Shown here: one piece after another, positions 42,931-52,097 of the stretch | Numbering within the stretch: position 1 is the stretch's first letter | Layout of the letters: each line of letters starts with the position of its first letter | NCBI GenBank assembly: GCA_000824845.1 | Contig: CCNC01000045.1 | Location: 141,438-205,437 of the forward strand | Direction of reading: 5' to 3' | From: Mesorhizobium sp. ORS 3359 | Lineage (GTDB): Bacteria > Pseudomonadota > Alphaproteobacteria > Rhizobiales > Rhizobiaceae | DNA: 64,000 bases | The notes under the pieces: generated by a model | Seen by the model: the letters and a program-made list of their open reading frames with translations, nothing else | Database searches by the model: none | Told to the model about the DNA's origin: nothing | Made by a program: the position numbers and the translations under genes

Positions 42931-44442
42931 ATGGGCGCAGATGCCGTGTTCCATGTGGAGGGCTTGAGGAAATCCTTCGGCCAGAACGAGGTGCTTGGCG
43001 GCATCTCGCTCGAACTGCATGCGGGCGAGGTCACCGTGCTGATGGGCGCCAACGGCGCCGGCAAGTCGACCCTGGTCAAGATCATCAGCGGTGTCTATGC
43101 GCGCGGTGCCGGCACGATGCGGCTCGCCGGCGACGCATTCGACCCGCAAACCCCCGCCGAAGCCATTCGCGCCGGCGTCGTCACCGTGCACCAGAACATC
43201 AATGACGGCGTGGTCGCCGACCTCGATGTTGCCACCAACCTGACGCTCGACCGGCTGAGCGGCAAAGGCGCGTCGATGCTGTTCAAGCCCGCCAATATCC
43301 GCGCCGAAGCCAAGGCTGTCGCCGACCGCATGGGACTCGCAATCGACCTCAAGGCGCGCGTCAGCGATCTGTCACTGGCCGACCGGCAGATGGTGGCCAT
43401 TGCGCGGGCCATGGCGCACGAGCCCAAAGTGCTGATCCTGGACGAGCCGACCTCGTCACTGTCGAGCGCCGAGGCCGACCGGCTGTTTTCGCTGATCGAC
43501 CGGCTGCGCGGTCATGGCGTCGCCATCCTCTATATCTCGCACCGCATGTCCGATATCAGGCGTCTCGCTGACCGTATCGTGTCGATGCGCGACGGCGTCA
43601 TCTCGGGCGTCTTCGATCAGAAACCGCTCGATTACGAGGGCGCCGTCAACGCCATGCTCGGCCGCAAGATCCACCTCGACCGGGTCGTCGCCAGAAGTTC
43701 CGCTAGTGCGGTCTTCACTGCGGAAGGCCTGCGGATCGCGCATGGCGCAAAACCGATCTCGATGACGCTCGGCGCCGGCGAGGTGGTGGCGATCACCGGT
43801 CTTGTCGGCGTCGGCAAGACGGCGCTTGCCGAAACGCTGTTCGGCGTGCGCAGGCCGCTTGCCGGCGCGATGCAAATGGACGGCAAGCCCTACGCGCCGG
43901 CCTCGGCGCGCGAGGCGATCGCCGCCGGTGTCTTCCTCGTCGCCAAGGATCGCACCGAGAGCGGCATCGTCGCCGGCTTCAACATCGAGCGCAACATCAG
44001 CCTGCCGTTCCTGAAGCGCATGTCGAGCCTAGGCGTCATGAAGAAGCGCGCCGAGCGCCTCGCTGCCCGCCGCCAGATCGACGAGCTCGGCATCGTCTGC
44101 CGGTCCGAGAAGGACGAGCTGTCGGCGCTGTCCGGCGGCAACCAGCAGAAGGTGATGGTCGCGCGCTGGATGTCGCAGGCCTCGCGCCTCTTCATCCTCG
44201 ACGAGCCGTTCCAGGGCGTCGACATCTCGGCCCGCCGTGACATCGCCGCGAAGCTGAGGGCAAGCGCCGACGGCCGCGCGACGCTGATCTTCGTCACCGA
44301 GATCGACGAGGCGCTGGAGACCGCGGACCGCATCCTGGTGATGTCGGAACACACCATCGTCGGCGAGCACCGCAATGCCGATATCGACCTCGACCGGCTG
44401 CTGGCGGAAGTGGCCGGCGGACCGCTGCATGGTGTTGCGTGA
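42931..44442 (+). CDS. Ribose-type ABC importer ATPase (two ATPase domains)
   Basis: The 503-residue protein has two ABC domains as in RbsA/XylG. The first has Walker A GANGAGKST, signature-like LSLADRQMVAIARAM and Walker B VLILDEPTSSLS. The second has a degenerate loop GLVGVGKTA, signature LSGGNQQKVMVARW and LFILDEPFQGVD. The start at 42931 follows GGAGGAAGGA. With the permease and binding protein downstream it forms an importer. The divergent mtnK-mtnA operon makes methylthioribose the best substrate guess, which is inference. Confidence 0.92.
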   Translation: MGADAVFHVEGLRKSFGQNEVLGGISLELHAGEVTVLMGANGAGKSTLVKIISGVYARGAGTMRLAGDAFDPQTPAEAIRAGVVTVHQNINDGVVADLDVATNLTLDRLSGKGASMLFKPANIRAEAKAVADRMGLAIDLKARVSDLSLADRQMVAIARAMAHEPKVLILDEPTSSLSSAEADRLFSLIDRLRGHGVAILYISHRMSDIRRLADRIVSMRDGVISGVFDQKPLDYEGAVNAMLGRKIHLDRVVARSSASAVFTAEGLRIAHGAKPISMTLGAGEVVAITGLVGVGKTALAETLFGVRRPLAGAMQMDGKPYAPASAREAIAAGVFLVAKDRTESGIVAGFNIERNISLPFLKRMSSLGVMKKRAERLAARRQIDELGIVCRSEKDELSALSGGNQQKVMVARWMSQASRLFILDEPFQGVDISARRDIAAKLRASADGRATLIFVTEIDEALETADRILVMSEHTIVGEHRNADIDLDRLLAEVAGGPLHGVA

Positions 44443-44475
44443 GATCGTGCGGATGACGAGACTTGGAGTGCAGGC

Positions 44476-45516
44476 ATGAATTCCAGTTTGGCGGGCAGGG
44501 CAACGGCGCGGGAGCGTTCGATGACATTGCGCGACTATGCCATCCGCTACGGCTTTATCATCCTGCTGGTCGGGTTGATCGCCTATTTCGCGATTGCTGC
44601 CGACGGCTTCGCCTCGCCGCAAAGCGCCGTCTTCATCTTCCAGTCGGTGGCAATTACCGGCGTGCTGGCGCTCGGCGTCACCGCCACGCTGGTCGTCGGC
44701 GGTTTCGACCTGTCGATCGGCTCGGTCGCGACCAGCGCCATGATGGCGGCTTCCTACGCCATGGTCGTGCTGGAGCAGAACGCCATCGTCGCCGTCATCG
44801 CCTGCCTGGTCATCGGCGTCATCGTCGGCCTGATCAATGGCTGGCTGATCGTCTATATGCGCGTGCCCGACCTGCTCGCGACGCTAGGCATGATGTTCCT
44901 GCTGCTCGGCCTGCAGCGCATCCCGACCGAAGGACGCTCGATCGCCACCGGCATGACCATGCCCGATGGCTCGGTCGCCAACGGCAAGTTCTCCGAAGCC
45001 TTCCTGGCGCTCGGCCGCCACCGCATCGACTTCTTCATCCCGAACCTGATCCCGGTCTCTGTGGTGGTGCTGGTGGTGCTCGCGCTGCTGATCTGGTTCT
45101 TCCTCGAATACACCCGTTTCGGCCGCATGATGTATGCCGTCGGCAGCAATGAAAGGGCGGCCGAGCTCGCCGGCGCGCCTGTCAAGGCATACAAAATCTG
45201 GGCCTACGTCATTTCGGGAGTTTTTGCCTCGATCGGCGGGATTTTGCTTGCCGCGCGGCTTGGACGCGGCGACATCGCCTCGGGTAATAATCTGTTGCTC
45301 GACGCGGTCGCCGCGGCGCTCATCGGCTACGCGGTGCTCGGCGCCGCCAAGCCGAACGCCTTCGGCACCGCCGTCGGCGCGGTGTTCGTCGGCGTCCTGC
45401 TGCAAGGCCTGACGATGATGAACGCCCCTTACTACACGCAGGATTTCGTCAAGGGCGCGGTGCTCGTCGTCGCCCTTGTCTTCACCTTCGCCCTTTCCGG
45501 CAGGGGCAAGAGATAG
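44476..45516 (+). CDS. Ribose-type ABC importer permease
   Basis: The 346-residue membrane protein of the BPD_transp_2 family has about ten helices. It has the typical tracts TLVVGGFDLSIGSVATSAMM, LAGAPVKAYKIWAYVISGVFASIGGILLAARLG and VAAALIGYAVLGAAKPNAFGTAVGAVFVGVLLQGL of RbsC-like permeases. GGAG lies 7 bases before the ATG. It is the second gene of the operon, 33 bp after the ATPase. Confidence 0.92.
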   Translation: MNSSLAGRATARERSMTLRDYAIRYGFIILLVGLIAYFAIAADGFASPQSAVFIFQSVAITGVLALGVTATLVVGGFDLSIGSVATSAMMAASYAMVVLEQNAIVAVIACLVIGVIVGLINGWLIVYMRVPDLLATLGMMFLLLGLQRIPTEGRSIATGMTMPDGSVANGKFSEAFLALGRHRIDFFIPNLIPVSVVVLVVLALLIWFFLEYTRFGRMMYAVGSNERAAELAGAPVKAYKIWAYVISGVFASIGGILLAARLGRGDIASGNNLLLDAVAAALIGYAVLGAAKPNAFGTAVGAVFVGVLLQGLTMMNAPYYTQDFVKGAVLVVALVFTFALSGRGKR

Positions 45517-45557
45517 TTGCGACCGGGACATCGATGAGAACACAAACGGAGGAAAAA

Positions 45558-46610
45558 GTGAGCATCACAAGGAGACTTTTGGGGAAGGCGGCACTCGGCC
45601 TCGCCGGCGCGGCGCTGCTGATGCAGGGCACGGCGTTGGCGGCGGACCGCCCGGCGCCGTTCGACAAGCCCGGCGTCAAGATCGCGCTGGTGCGGTACCT
45701 TTCGACCGGCGACTTCTTCCAGGCCTATCTCTCCGGCGTCGAGGCGCAGGCCAAGGCGCTCGGCGTCGACCTGCGCGTGCTCGACAGCCGCCAGGACGCA
45801 GCGCTCCAGGCCGACATGGTCGACCAGGCGATCGCGCTCGGTGTGCAGGGCATCATCATCCAGCACGGCCTGACGGAATCGATGAAGGACGCCGCCCAGC
45901 GCGCGGTCGACGCCGGCATCAAGGTCGTCGCCTTCGACGTCAATGTCGAGAACCCCAAGATCCCGCAGATCGAGCAGTCGGACAAGGACCTCGCCAAGCT
46001 GGCGCTCGAACAGGCGGTCAAGGACAATGGCGAGAGCTGGAAGGCCGGCTATGTCTATGTCGCCGGCATCGCCCCGCTCGACCGCCGCAACGAGACCTGG
46101 GTGGATGTGAAGAAGAAATATTCGGGCATCAGCGAGGTCGCCCAGTTCGGCACGCTCGACAACCCGATCGCCAACTCCGTCGCCAACCAGGCGCGCTCGG
46201 TGCTGCAGGCGCATCCCGACATCAAGGTGATGTTCGCGCCCTATGACGAGTTCGCCAAGGGCGTGAAGATCGCCGTCGACGAGGCTGGCCTGAACAAGGG
46301 CATCAAGATCTACTCGGCCGACATCTCGACCTCGGACATCGCCGCCATGCGCGAGCCCGACAGCGCCTGGGCCGCAACCGCCGCCACCAACCCGGCCGTC
46401 GTCGGCCAGGTCTCGGTGCGCGCGTTGGCGCAGCTGCTCGCCGGCGAGGATCCCGGCCACAACGTCATCGTGCCGCCGACGCTGATCACCCAGAAGGAGC
46501 TGATCGACAAGGACATCAAGAACATGGAGGACCTGTCGGCCAAGCTGCCGCAGTTTGCCCATGCCGATGTCGCGATGCCGGCCTGGATGCCGAACCCCAA
46601 CGCCAAGTGA
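45558..46610 (+). CDS. Ribose-type periplasmic substrate-binding protein
   Basis: The GTG start at 45558 is chosen because GGAGGAAAAA precedes it; a nearby upstream ATG (45534) lacks one. The 350-residue protein has a signal peptide (ITRRLLGKAALGLAGAALLMQGTALA) and a Peripla_BP_4 domain: YLSTGDFFQAYLSGVEAQAKALGVDLRVLDSRQD, DQAIALGVQGIIIQHG and MFAPYDEFAKGVKIAVDEAG. It would deliver a pentose-like compound to the permease, perhaps methylthioribose. Confidence 0.92.
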   Translation: MSITRRLLGKAALGLAGAALLMQGTALAADRPAPFDKPGVKIALVRYLSTGDFFQAYLSGVEAQAKALGVDLRVLDSRQDAALQADMVDQAIALGVQGIIIQHGLTESMKDAAQRAVDAGIKVVAFDVNVENPKIPQIEQSDKDLAKLALEQAVKDNGESWKAGYVYVAGIAPLDRRNETWVDVKKKYSGISEVAQFGTLDNPIANSVANQARSVLQAHPDIKVMFAPYDEFAKGVKIAVDEAGLNKGIKIYSADISTSDIAAMREPDSAWAATAATNPAVVGQVSVRALAQLLAGEDPGHNVIVPPTLITQKELIDKDIKNMEDLSAKLPQFAHADVAMPAWMPNPNAK

Positions 46611-46633
46611 GGTCTCAGGCAGTCACGAAATGA

Positions 46634-46666
46634 AGAGAGCGGTCCAGCGGGCCGCTCTCTGTCTTT
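46634..46666. terminator. Hairpin between convergent genes
   Basis: A 9-bp stem AGAGAGCGG/CCGCTCTCT (46634-46642 with 46652-46660) is followed by GTCTTTG. It ends the importer operon and sits beyond the DUF1127 stop on the other strand. Confidence 0.6.
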
Positions 46667-46687
46667 GTGAGGGCTGCTGTTGCGGCC

Positions 46688-46924
46688 TCACCGCTGCCAG
46701 AAGGGTAGCTTGGCGATCTCGGCCTCGACCTCTTTTTTCGTCAGCCCGATATCGTCGATCAGATGCGGATTGTCCCTCGCCATCCGCTTGAGCTCTAAAC
46801 GAAAATAGGCTTGCTTGCGGTGCTCCGCGATGAGGCTGCGCAGAGCCGCCAGGCTAAAGGGCCGGCGGCCTGTGTGCATTGCCGGTGCCGCCAGAAATGT
46901 GGAAGGCGCAAAGCTGTCGTTCAT
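46688..46924 (-). CDS. DUF1127 small protein
   Basis: The 78-residue protein ends with LKRMARDNPHLIDDIGLTKKEVEAEIAKLPFWQR, the characteristic DUF1127 (YjiS-like) C terminus. Start 46924 has GGAGG seven bases upstream. Such proteins are rhizobial RNA-linked small proteins that modulate phosphate, motility or sRNA turnover, as described for other family members. Its specific role here is unknown. Confidence 0.88.
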   Translation of the reverse strand: MNDSFAPSTFLAAPAMHTGRRPFSLAALRSLIAEHRKQAYFRLELKRMARDNPHLIDDIGLTKKEVEAEIAKLPFWQR

Positions 46925-47049
46925 GGCAACCTCCATCGAAATGAGGGTTCCTAAAGCCCTCGACCTGATTGAGATTGCACTGTGCCGCAGGCGGCGAGCG
47001 GCGTAATTAAGCCCTCCCAAATAGTTCTCAAAACTTCCAAATTGGATAG

Positions 47050-47083
47050 AGCGGTTCGCCGTTTTACGGAAACGGCGAACCCG
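47050..47083. repeat. Dispersed palindrome, family 3 copy A
   Basis: The arms AGCGGTTCGCCGTTT and AAACGGCGAAC-CCGC form a hairpin. The same design (AGCGGTTCGxCG...CGxCGAACCGCT) recurs at 49913-49947. It is directly followed by a family 2 palindrome. Confidence 0.7.
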
Positions 47084-47102
47084 CCTATCCCTTTGTTTTT
47101 AC

Positions 47103-47145
47103 GCAATTCCGGGCGGAAAACCGCTCACACCTTTCCTGGAATTGC
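47103..47145. repeat. Dispersed palindrome, family 2 copy
   Basis: The reverse complement of this 43-bp element (GCAATTCCAGGAAAGGTGTG...TTTTCCGCCCGGAATTGC) is nearly the same as the element at 60440-60482. It ends 15 bp before the start of the winged-helix/TPR gene and so forms the leader of that mRNA. Confidence 0.85.
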
Positions 47146-47160
47146 TCTATAGATCGCCGC

Positions 47161-48666
47161 ATGCAGGGATCGCGCTTTGCTTTCGGACCATTCGTGTTTG
47201 ATCCCGGCGCGGGAACGCTGCTTCGGGGCGATGTTCCCGTCGCCGCCGGCCATCGCGGGCTGAAGCTGCTCGAGGCCCTCGTCGCGCGTCCAGGCGAAAT
47301 CCTCGCCAAGGCCGAATTGATGGAAGCGGCTTGGCCAGGCACGGCGGTAGAGGAAGGCAATCTCACCGTCCAGATCGCGCAATTGCGCAAGCTGCTCGGT
47401 CCGGCCGCCGGTGGTGGCGAGTGGATCGCCACGGTGCCGCGTGTCGGCTATCGCTTCACCGGTACCGTCGAACAGGCCGACGCTACGCGCAAGCCCTTGC
47501 CGCTGCCCGACAAACCGTCGATCGCCGTGCTGCCCTTCATCAATCTGAGCAACGATCCCGAGCAGGAGTCTTTCGCCGACGGCCTGACCGAAGACCTGAT
47601 CACCGATCTCTCACGGATTCCGGGGCTCTTCGTCATCGCGCGCAATTCGGTGTTTGCTTACAAGGGCAAAGCGATGGACGTGCGCGCCATCGCCGGCGAA
47701 CTCGGCGTGCGCTATCTGCTGGAGGGCAGCGCCAGGCGCGCCGCGGGGCGTGTGCGCATCAACGCGCAATTGATCGACGCGCTGAGTGGCGAGCACCTGT
47801 GGGCCGAGCGGTTCGATCGCAACGTCCAAGATATCTTCGCGGTCCAAGACGAGGCGACGGCGAAGATCGTCGAAGCGTTGCTCGGCCGTCTGCGCGCGCC
47901 GCCGGAGCGCAATCGGCCGAAGAATCTCGAGGCCTATGATCTCGTCGTGCGGGCTCGCAAATCGTTCGACGAGTCGCCGCAGATGGCGCGCGAAGCGCAT
48001 CTGATGCTGACGCGCGCCATCTCGCTCGATCCGGACTATGCGGAGGCCTATCGCTGGCTTGCGATGAACCACTGGATGGGCTGGGTGCATTGGGGTGAGC
48101 CGTTCGAGCCTGCCCGCAGCACGTCTCTGGAATTGGCGCGCACGGCCGTGGCGATCGACCCCAACGATGCCGGTTGCCGCTGGGTGCTGGCGAACCTGCT
48201 TGCCTATGAACGCGATTTCGAACAGGCCGAGATTGAGTTCGCCAAGGCGATCGAGCTCGATCCGAACGAGGCGGATATCTGGGCGACATTGTCCGACATC
48301 GAGGTGCTGGCCGGCCAGGTGGACTTAAGCCTCGAGCATATCCGCAAGGCGTTCCGGCTCAATCCCTTTCCGCCGAGCTGGTATTATCTGACGCTCGGCC
48401 AGGCACAATATGCGGCCCGTGACTACGAAGCCGCCGTCGAGACGCTGCGCCGCGAGGAGACCTACCGCACCAGCTCGCGCCGCTTCCTGGCGGCAGCCCT
48501 TGCTCAACTCGGCCGGCTCAACGAAGCGCGCACCGAGGTCGCGCTGTTCCTGGTCGGCAATCCGCATTTCTCCACGCGGCGCTGGGTCGAAACGGAGCCT
48601 TTCCGCGACGACGCGACGCTTGAGCACTTCGTCGACGGCTTCCGTAAAGCCGGCCTGCCGGAGTGA
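47161..48666 (+). CDS. Winged-helix (OmpR-type)/TolB-N/TPR regulator, CadC-like but soluble
   Basis: The 501-residue protein has a Trans_reg_C winged helix at about residues 1-100 (VFDPGAGTLLRGDVPV, LEALVARPGEILAKAELMEAAWP, GYRF). A TolB-N-like adenylate-cyclase-associated region follows at about 115-250 (IAVLPFINLSNDPEQESFADGLTEDLITDLSRI, LLEGSARR), and then TPR-type helices. No membrane segment is present, unlike CadC. The signal and targets are unknown. There is no clear ribosome-binding site; a repeat abuts the start. Confidence 0.9.
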   Translation: MQGSRFAFGPFVFDPGAGTLLRGDVPVAAGHRGLKLLEALVARPGEILAKAELMEAAWPGTAVEEGNLTVQIAQLRKLLGPAAGGGEWIATVPRVGYRFTGTVEQADATRKPLPLPDKPSIAVLPFINLSNDPEQESFADGLTEDLITDLSRIPGLFVIARNSVFAYKGKAMDVRAIAGELGVRYLLEGSARRAAGRVRINAQLIDALSGEHLWAERFDRNVQDIFAVQDEATAKIVEALLGRLRAPPERNRPKNLEAYDLVVRARKSFDESPQMAREAHLMLTRAISLDPDYAEAYRWLAMNHWMGWVHWGEPFEPARSTSLELARTAVAIDPNDAGCRWVLANLLAYERDFEQAEIEFAKAIELDPNEADIWATLSDIEVLAGQVDLSLEHIRKAFRLNPFPPSWYYLTLGQAQYAARDYEAAVETLRREETYRTSSRRFLAAALAQLGRLNEARTEVALFLVGNPHFSTRRWVETEPFRDDATLEHFVDGFRKAGLPE

Positions 48667-48679
48667 GGACGGCGTAACC

Positions 48680-49744
48680 TCAGCGACCGGCGCGCGCCAG
48701 CCCATGCGCCACCAGCCGGTCGATGACCTCCGGATAGCTGACACCACTCGCCGCCATCGCCTTGGCGTACATGCTGATGTTGGTGAAGCCCGGAATGGTG
48801 TTGAGCTCGTTGATCAGGAAAGTCATATCCGGCATCAGGAAGAAATCGACGCGGGCCATGCCGTCGCAGCCGAGCGCCCTGAACGCCTTTGCCGCCGTGT
48901 CGCGCATGCCTTCCTCCACCTCCGGCGGCAGCTCGGCCGGCACGATCAAGGCAGCGCCGTTCTCGTCGATATATTTGGCGTTGTAATTGTAGAAGCCGTG
49001 GCTCTCCGCAGGCACGATCTCGCCGGGCCGCGAGACGAAGAGTTCGCCCGAGGGGCTCTCCAGCACGCTGAATTCGATCTCGCGGCCACGAACGAATTCC
49101 TCCGCCAGCAGCTTGCTGTCGTGCTGGAAGGCCTCTGTCAGCGCGCGCTCGAATTCCTGGCTGGCATTGACCTTGGCGACGCCGACCGACGAGCCCTGCC
49201 GCGCCGGCTTGATGAAAATCGGCAACCCGAGCCGGTCTTCCAGTTCGGCAAGCGTAGGCGCCGCGCCCTCGTCGATCGTCACCGAGCGTGCGACGGGCAC
49301 TCCCGCCGCCTTCAGCAACCGCTTGGCGATGTCCTTGTCGAGCGCCGTGGCCGACCCCAATATGCCGCAGCCGGCGAGCGGCACGCGCGCCACCTCGGCC
49401 AGTCCCTGCACCGCGCCGTCCTCGCCATGCAGGCCGTGCAGCACCGGAAACAGGATGTCCATGGCGGGCAGATCGTAGGGTGCGCCGTTGGCAGGGACCG
49501 CCAGCATCCGTCCACGCCCGCCCGGCACCAGGCAGAGCTGCGTGCCGGAGGATGGCGTCGCCAGCGCGCCGCCTTCGAAGCTGCTCAGCAGCCATTGCCC
49601 TTCGCGCGTGACGAAGATCGGAACGGCATCGTATTTCGCCGAGTCCAGCGCGTCCATGACGTTGGCCGCCGAAAGCAGCGACACGTCATGCTCGGCGGAG
49701 CGTCCGCCGAACAGCACACCGATACGAAGTCTTTTTGCGGGCAT
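48680..49744 (-). CDS. ddl: D-alanine--D-alanine ligase family protein
   Basis: The 354-residue ATP-grasp protein has the Ddl motifs GGRSAEHDVSLLSAANV (N domain), PARQGSSVGVAKV (SSV triad), and VDFFLMPDMTFLINELNTIPGFTNISMY at the metal site. The start at 49744 has GGTGGAG upstream. It probably ligates D-Ala to D-Ala for peptidoglycan; as it stands outside the mur/fts cluster it may be a second copy or accept another D-residue. Confidence 0.9.
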   Translation of the reverse strand: MPAKRLRIGVLFGGRSAEHDVSLLSAANVMDALDSAKYDAVPIFVTREGQWLLSSFEGGALATPSSGTQLCLVPGGRGRMLAVPANGAPYDLPAMDILFPVLHGLHGEDGAVQGLAEVARVPLAGCGILGSATALDKDIAKRLLKAAGVPVARSVTIDEGAAPTLAELEDRLGLPIFIKPARQGSSVGVAKVNASQEFERALTEAFQHDSKLLAEEFVRGREIEFSVLESPSGELFVSRPGEIVPAESHGFYNYNAKYIDENGAALIVPAELPPEVEEGMRDTAAKAFRALGCDGMARVDFFLMPDMTFLINELNTIPGFTNISMYAKAMAASGVSYPEVIDRLVAHGLARAGR

Positions 49745-49912
49745 CGACAACTCCACCAATGATCAAGGGTTGGAGCTCGCATGCGAAACACCAGGCATCC
49801 CCTTCAACCGTAGTAAGCGGACGATTGGAGTGGGACTTTGACCGGTTGCAGCAGTTTTTCAGCAGAAGCGCGAAAGCGCTCCGTCCTGAGGGGCGTCAAC
49901 GCGAGGAGATCG

Positions 49913-49947
49913 AGCGGTTCGTCGTATTCGGGAAACGACGAACCGCT
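49913..49947. repeat. Dispersed palindrome, family 3 copy B
   Basis: A perfect 13-bp stem AGCGGTTCGTCGT/ACGACGAACCGCT with loop ATTCGGGAA lies in the 216-bp gap between ddl and the aldolase/dehydrogenase gene. It matches the palindrome at 47050 in layout. Confidence 0.75.
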
Positions 49948-49960
49948 GCAACGATATTCG

Positions 49961-52015
49961 TCAGCGCAGCGCCGCCGCGATATTGCCACCGTCGACCGTG
50001 GTCACATCGGCGGTGGTGCGCTCGGCCAGCGCCTGGTGAAGGAAGGCCTGCGCCACGTCGTCGGCCGTCACTTCCTGTCCGAGCAGGTTGCCGGACATGT
50101 ATTCTTTCTCCGACACGCCGCGCGCGCCGGAGCGGCTGGCGATCATGGCGTCGGTGAGAAGGCCGGAGCGGATGCGGTCGGCGTTGACCGCGTTGGAGCG
50201 GATGCCATAGGCACCGTAATCCAACGCATATTGCCTGGACAGGAACAATGTCGCCGCCTTCGGAATGCCGTAGGCGCCGAATTTCGGGCCGGGATTGATC
50301 GCCTGCTTCGAGGTGTTGAAGAGAAGAACGCCGCCCGTGCCCTGTTCCAGCATGATGCGCACCGCGTTCTGCGCCGCCGACTGGTGGGCGAAGAAGTTGA
50401 GTTCGAAGCTCTTGCGCAAGGTGGCGTCGTCGAGCTCGCCGATCCGGCCTTCCCAGGCGGCTCCCGCGTTCGAGACCAGGATGTCGACGCCGCCATAGAC
50501 CGCGACCGCCCTGTCGAAGGCAGCGCGCATCTCGGCCGGCTTGGTGATGTCGGCACCGACGCCGATCGAGTTGTTGCCGGCCGCCTTCGCCGCGTCCGCG
50601 GCCTTGGCTGCGTCGAGATCGACGATCACCGCATGGGCGCCATTGGCAGCGAACAGCTTTGCCGTCGCGGCGCCGATGGCGCCGGCGCCGCCGGTGATCA
50701 GCACCACCTGGCCGGTCAGCGGCTTCGGCTTGTTGGAGGCAAGCTTGGCCTGTTCCAGCGACCAGTATTCGAGCGGGAAGAGGTCGGCCTTGGAGAGCGG
50801 ATGGAAATTGCCGATGGCTTCGGCGCCGCGCACTGCCTCGATCCACATCTCGCCGACATCCGACGCGATCTTGGCGTCCTTCAGCGTGCGGCCATGGCCG
50901 AACATGCCGAGACCCGGCACCAGCGTCAGGCGCGGCATCGGATCGAGCATGGTGCGCTTGACGTCGTCCAGCGCGTCATTGGTCTCGAAATAGGCGGTGT
51001 AATCCTTGACGAAGGCCTCGACATGGCTGCGCACCACGGCCTTGTAGTCGCCGAGCTTGTCCGCATCGGGCGCCGGCACCGCCATCGGCCCGGTCTTGAT
51101 GCGGATCGACAGGTCGGGCGTCGACACGCCGCGGCCGGCATAGTCGGCGATCTTCGCCGAGTTGATGAAATCGACGATCGCGTCCGAGGTGCGGAAGTCG
51201 CTGATCATGCGGTCGAAACGGCCTTCGCCGCGCGCCACGGCAACCGCGCCGCGCAATGTCGGCGCGATGTCGCTCGGCTTGGCGAGCTTTGCGGGCAGCG
51301 CCGCCTTGGCCGCCTGCGGCTTGCCGTTCCTGGCGACATACTCCTCGGCGACATTCACATAATGGATCATGCGGTCATAGGCCTGCCTGGCATCGTCACC
51401 GAAGGTGAAGATGCCGTGCTTGTCGAGGATCAGGCCTTCGACACTCGGGTCGGCATCGAAGACTTCCGCGGCCACCTTGGCGAGGTCGAAGCCCGGCTTG
51501 ATGTAGGGCACGTAACCTAGTCTGTCGCCGAACACGGTCTTGATCAGCGGCTTGCTGTCCTCCTGGTCAACAATGGCGAGGATCGCGGTCGAATGCGTGT
51601 GGTCGACGAATTTGTGCGGCAGGAAGGCGTGCAGCAGCGTTTCGACCGACGGGTTGGGGGAGGACGGATCGATCAGGTTGGAGCGCTGCAGCGCCACCAT
51701 GTCCTCGTCGGAAAGCTTGTCCAGCGCGCGCGCCTTGAGCAGCGCGCCCATCTTCACCGCCGGCAGGCCTTGCGGCTCGATGACGGCCATGTCCCAGCCG
51801 CTGCCCTTGACGCAAAGCACGTCCCACTCGTCGCCGAGGAGATCCGTGGCCTTGGTCTTGCAGGACGTGTTGCCGCCGCCATGCAGCACCAGCCGCGGCT
51901 CTCCGCCGAGCAGGCGGGTCGTGTAGACGCGCAGCGCAAGGTCGCCGCCGACGCCCTTCCTGGCATAGTCGGCAACCATCTTCTCCGCGTCGGCGTCGTT
52001 CCAAAGGTTCTTCAT
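49961..52015 (-). CDS. Bifunctional class II aldolase/short-chain dehydrogenase (RhaD/YuxG type)
   Basis: The 684-residue protein joins an N-terminal class II aldolase/adducin domain (about 1-400; LHGGGNTSCKTKATDLLG, VDHTHSTAIL with the zinc His pair, ILDKHGIFTFG) and a C-terminal SDR (about 425-680; ITGGAGAIGAATA, VSNAGAAW, YGIPKAA). In such proteins a 1-phosphate ketose is split to DHAP and lactaldehyde, which the SDR oxidises or reduces. Rhamnulose or fuculose phosphate is the usual substrate, but no rhamnose isomerase or kinase is adjacent. Starts at 52015 and 52048 are both possible, and neither has a strong site. Confidence 0.9.
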   Translation of the reverse strand: MKNLWNDADAEKMVADYARKGVGGDLALRVYTTRLLGGEPRLVLHGGGNTSCKTKATDLLGDEWDVLCVKGSGWDMAVIEPQGLPAVKMGALLKARALDKLSDEDMVALQRSNLIDPSSPNPSVETLLHAFLPHKFVDHTHSTAILAIVDQEDSKPLIKTVFGDRLGYVPYIKPGFDLAKVAAEVFDADPSVEGLILDKHGIFTFGDDARQAYDRMIHYVNVAEEYVARNGKPQAAKAALPAKLAKPSDIAPTLRGAVAVARGEGRFDRMISDFRTSDAIVDFINSAKIADYAGRGVSTPDLSIRIKTGPMAVPAPDADKLGDYKAVVRSHVEAFVKDYTAYFETNDALDDVKRTMLDPMPRLTLVPGLGMFGHGRTLKDAKIASDVGEMWIEAVRGAEAIGNFHPLSKADLFPLEYWSLEQAKLASNKPKPLTGQVVLITGGAGAIGAATAKLFAANGAHAVIVDLDAAKAADAAKAAGNNSIGVGADITKPAEMRAAFDRAVAVYGGVDILVSNAGAAWEGRIGELDDATLRKSFELNFFAHQSAAQNAVRIMLEQGTGGVLLFNTSKQAINPGPKFGAYGIPKAATLFLSRQYALDYGAYGIRSNAVNADRIRSGLLTDAMIASRSGARGVSEKEYMSGNLLGQEVTADDVAQAFLHQALAERTTADVTTVDGGNIAAALR

Positions 52016-52097
52016 GTCGTTGCGTCCGATACTCGTCTTTTTGCTCATGAACAGGAAGCCGCGACGCCTTTATGACAGAAGCGGCGAGGGTGGTTTT

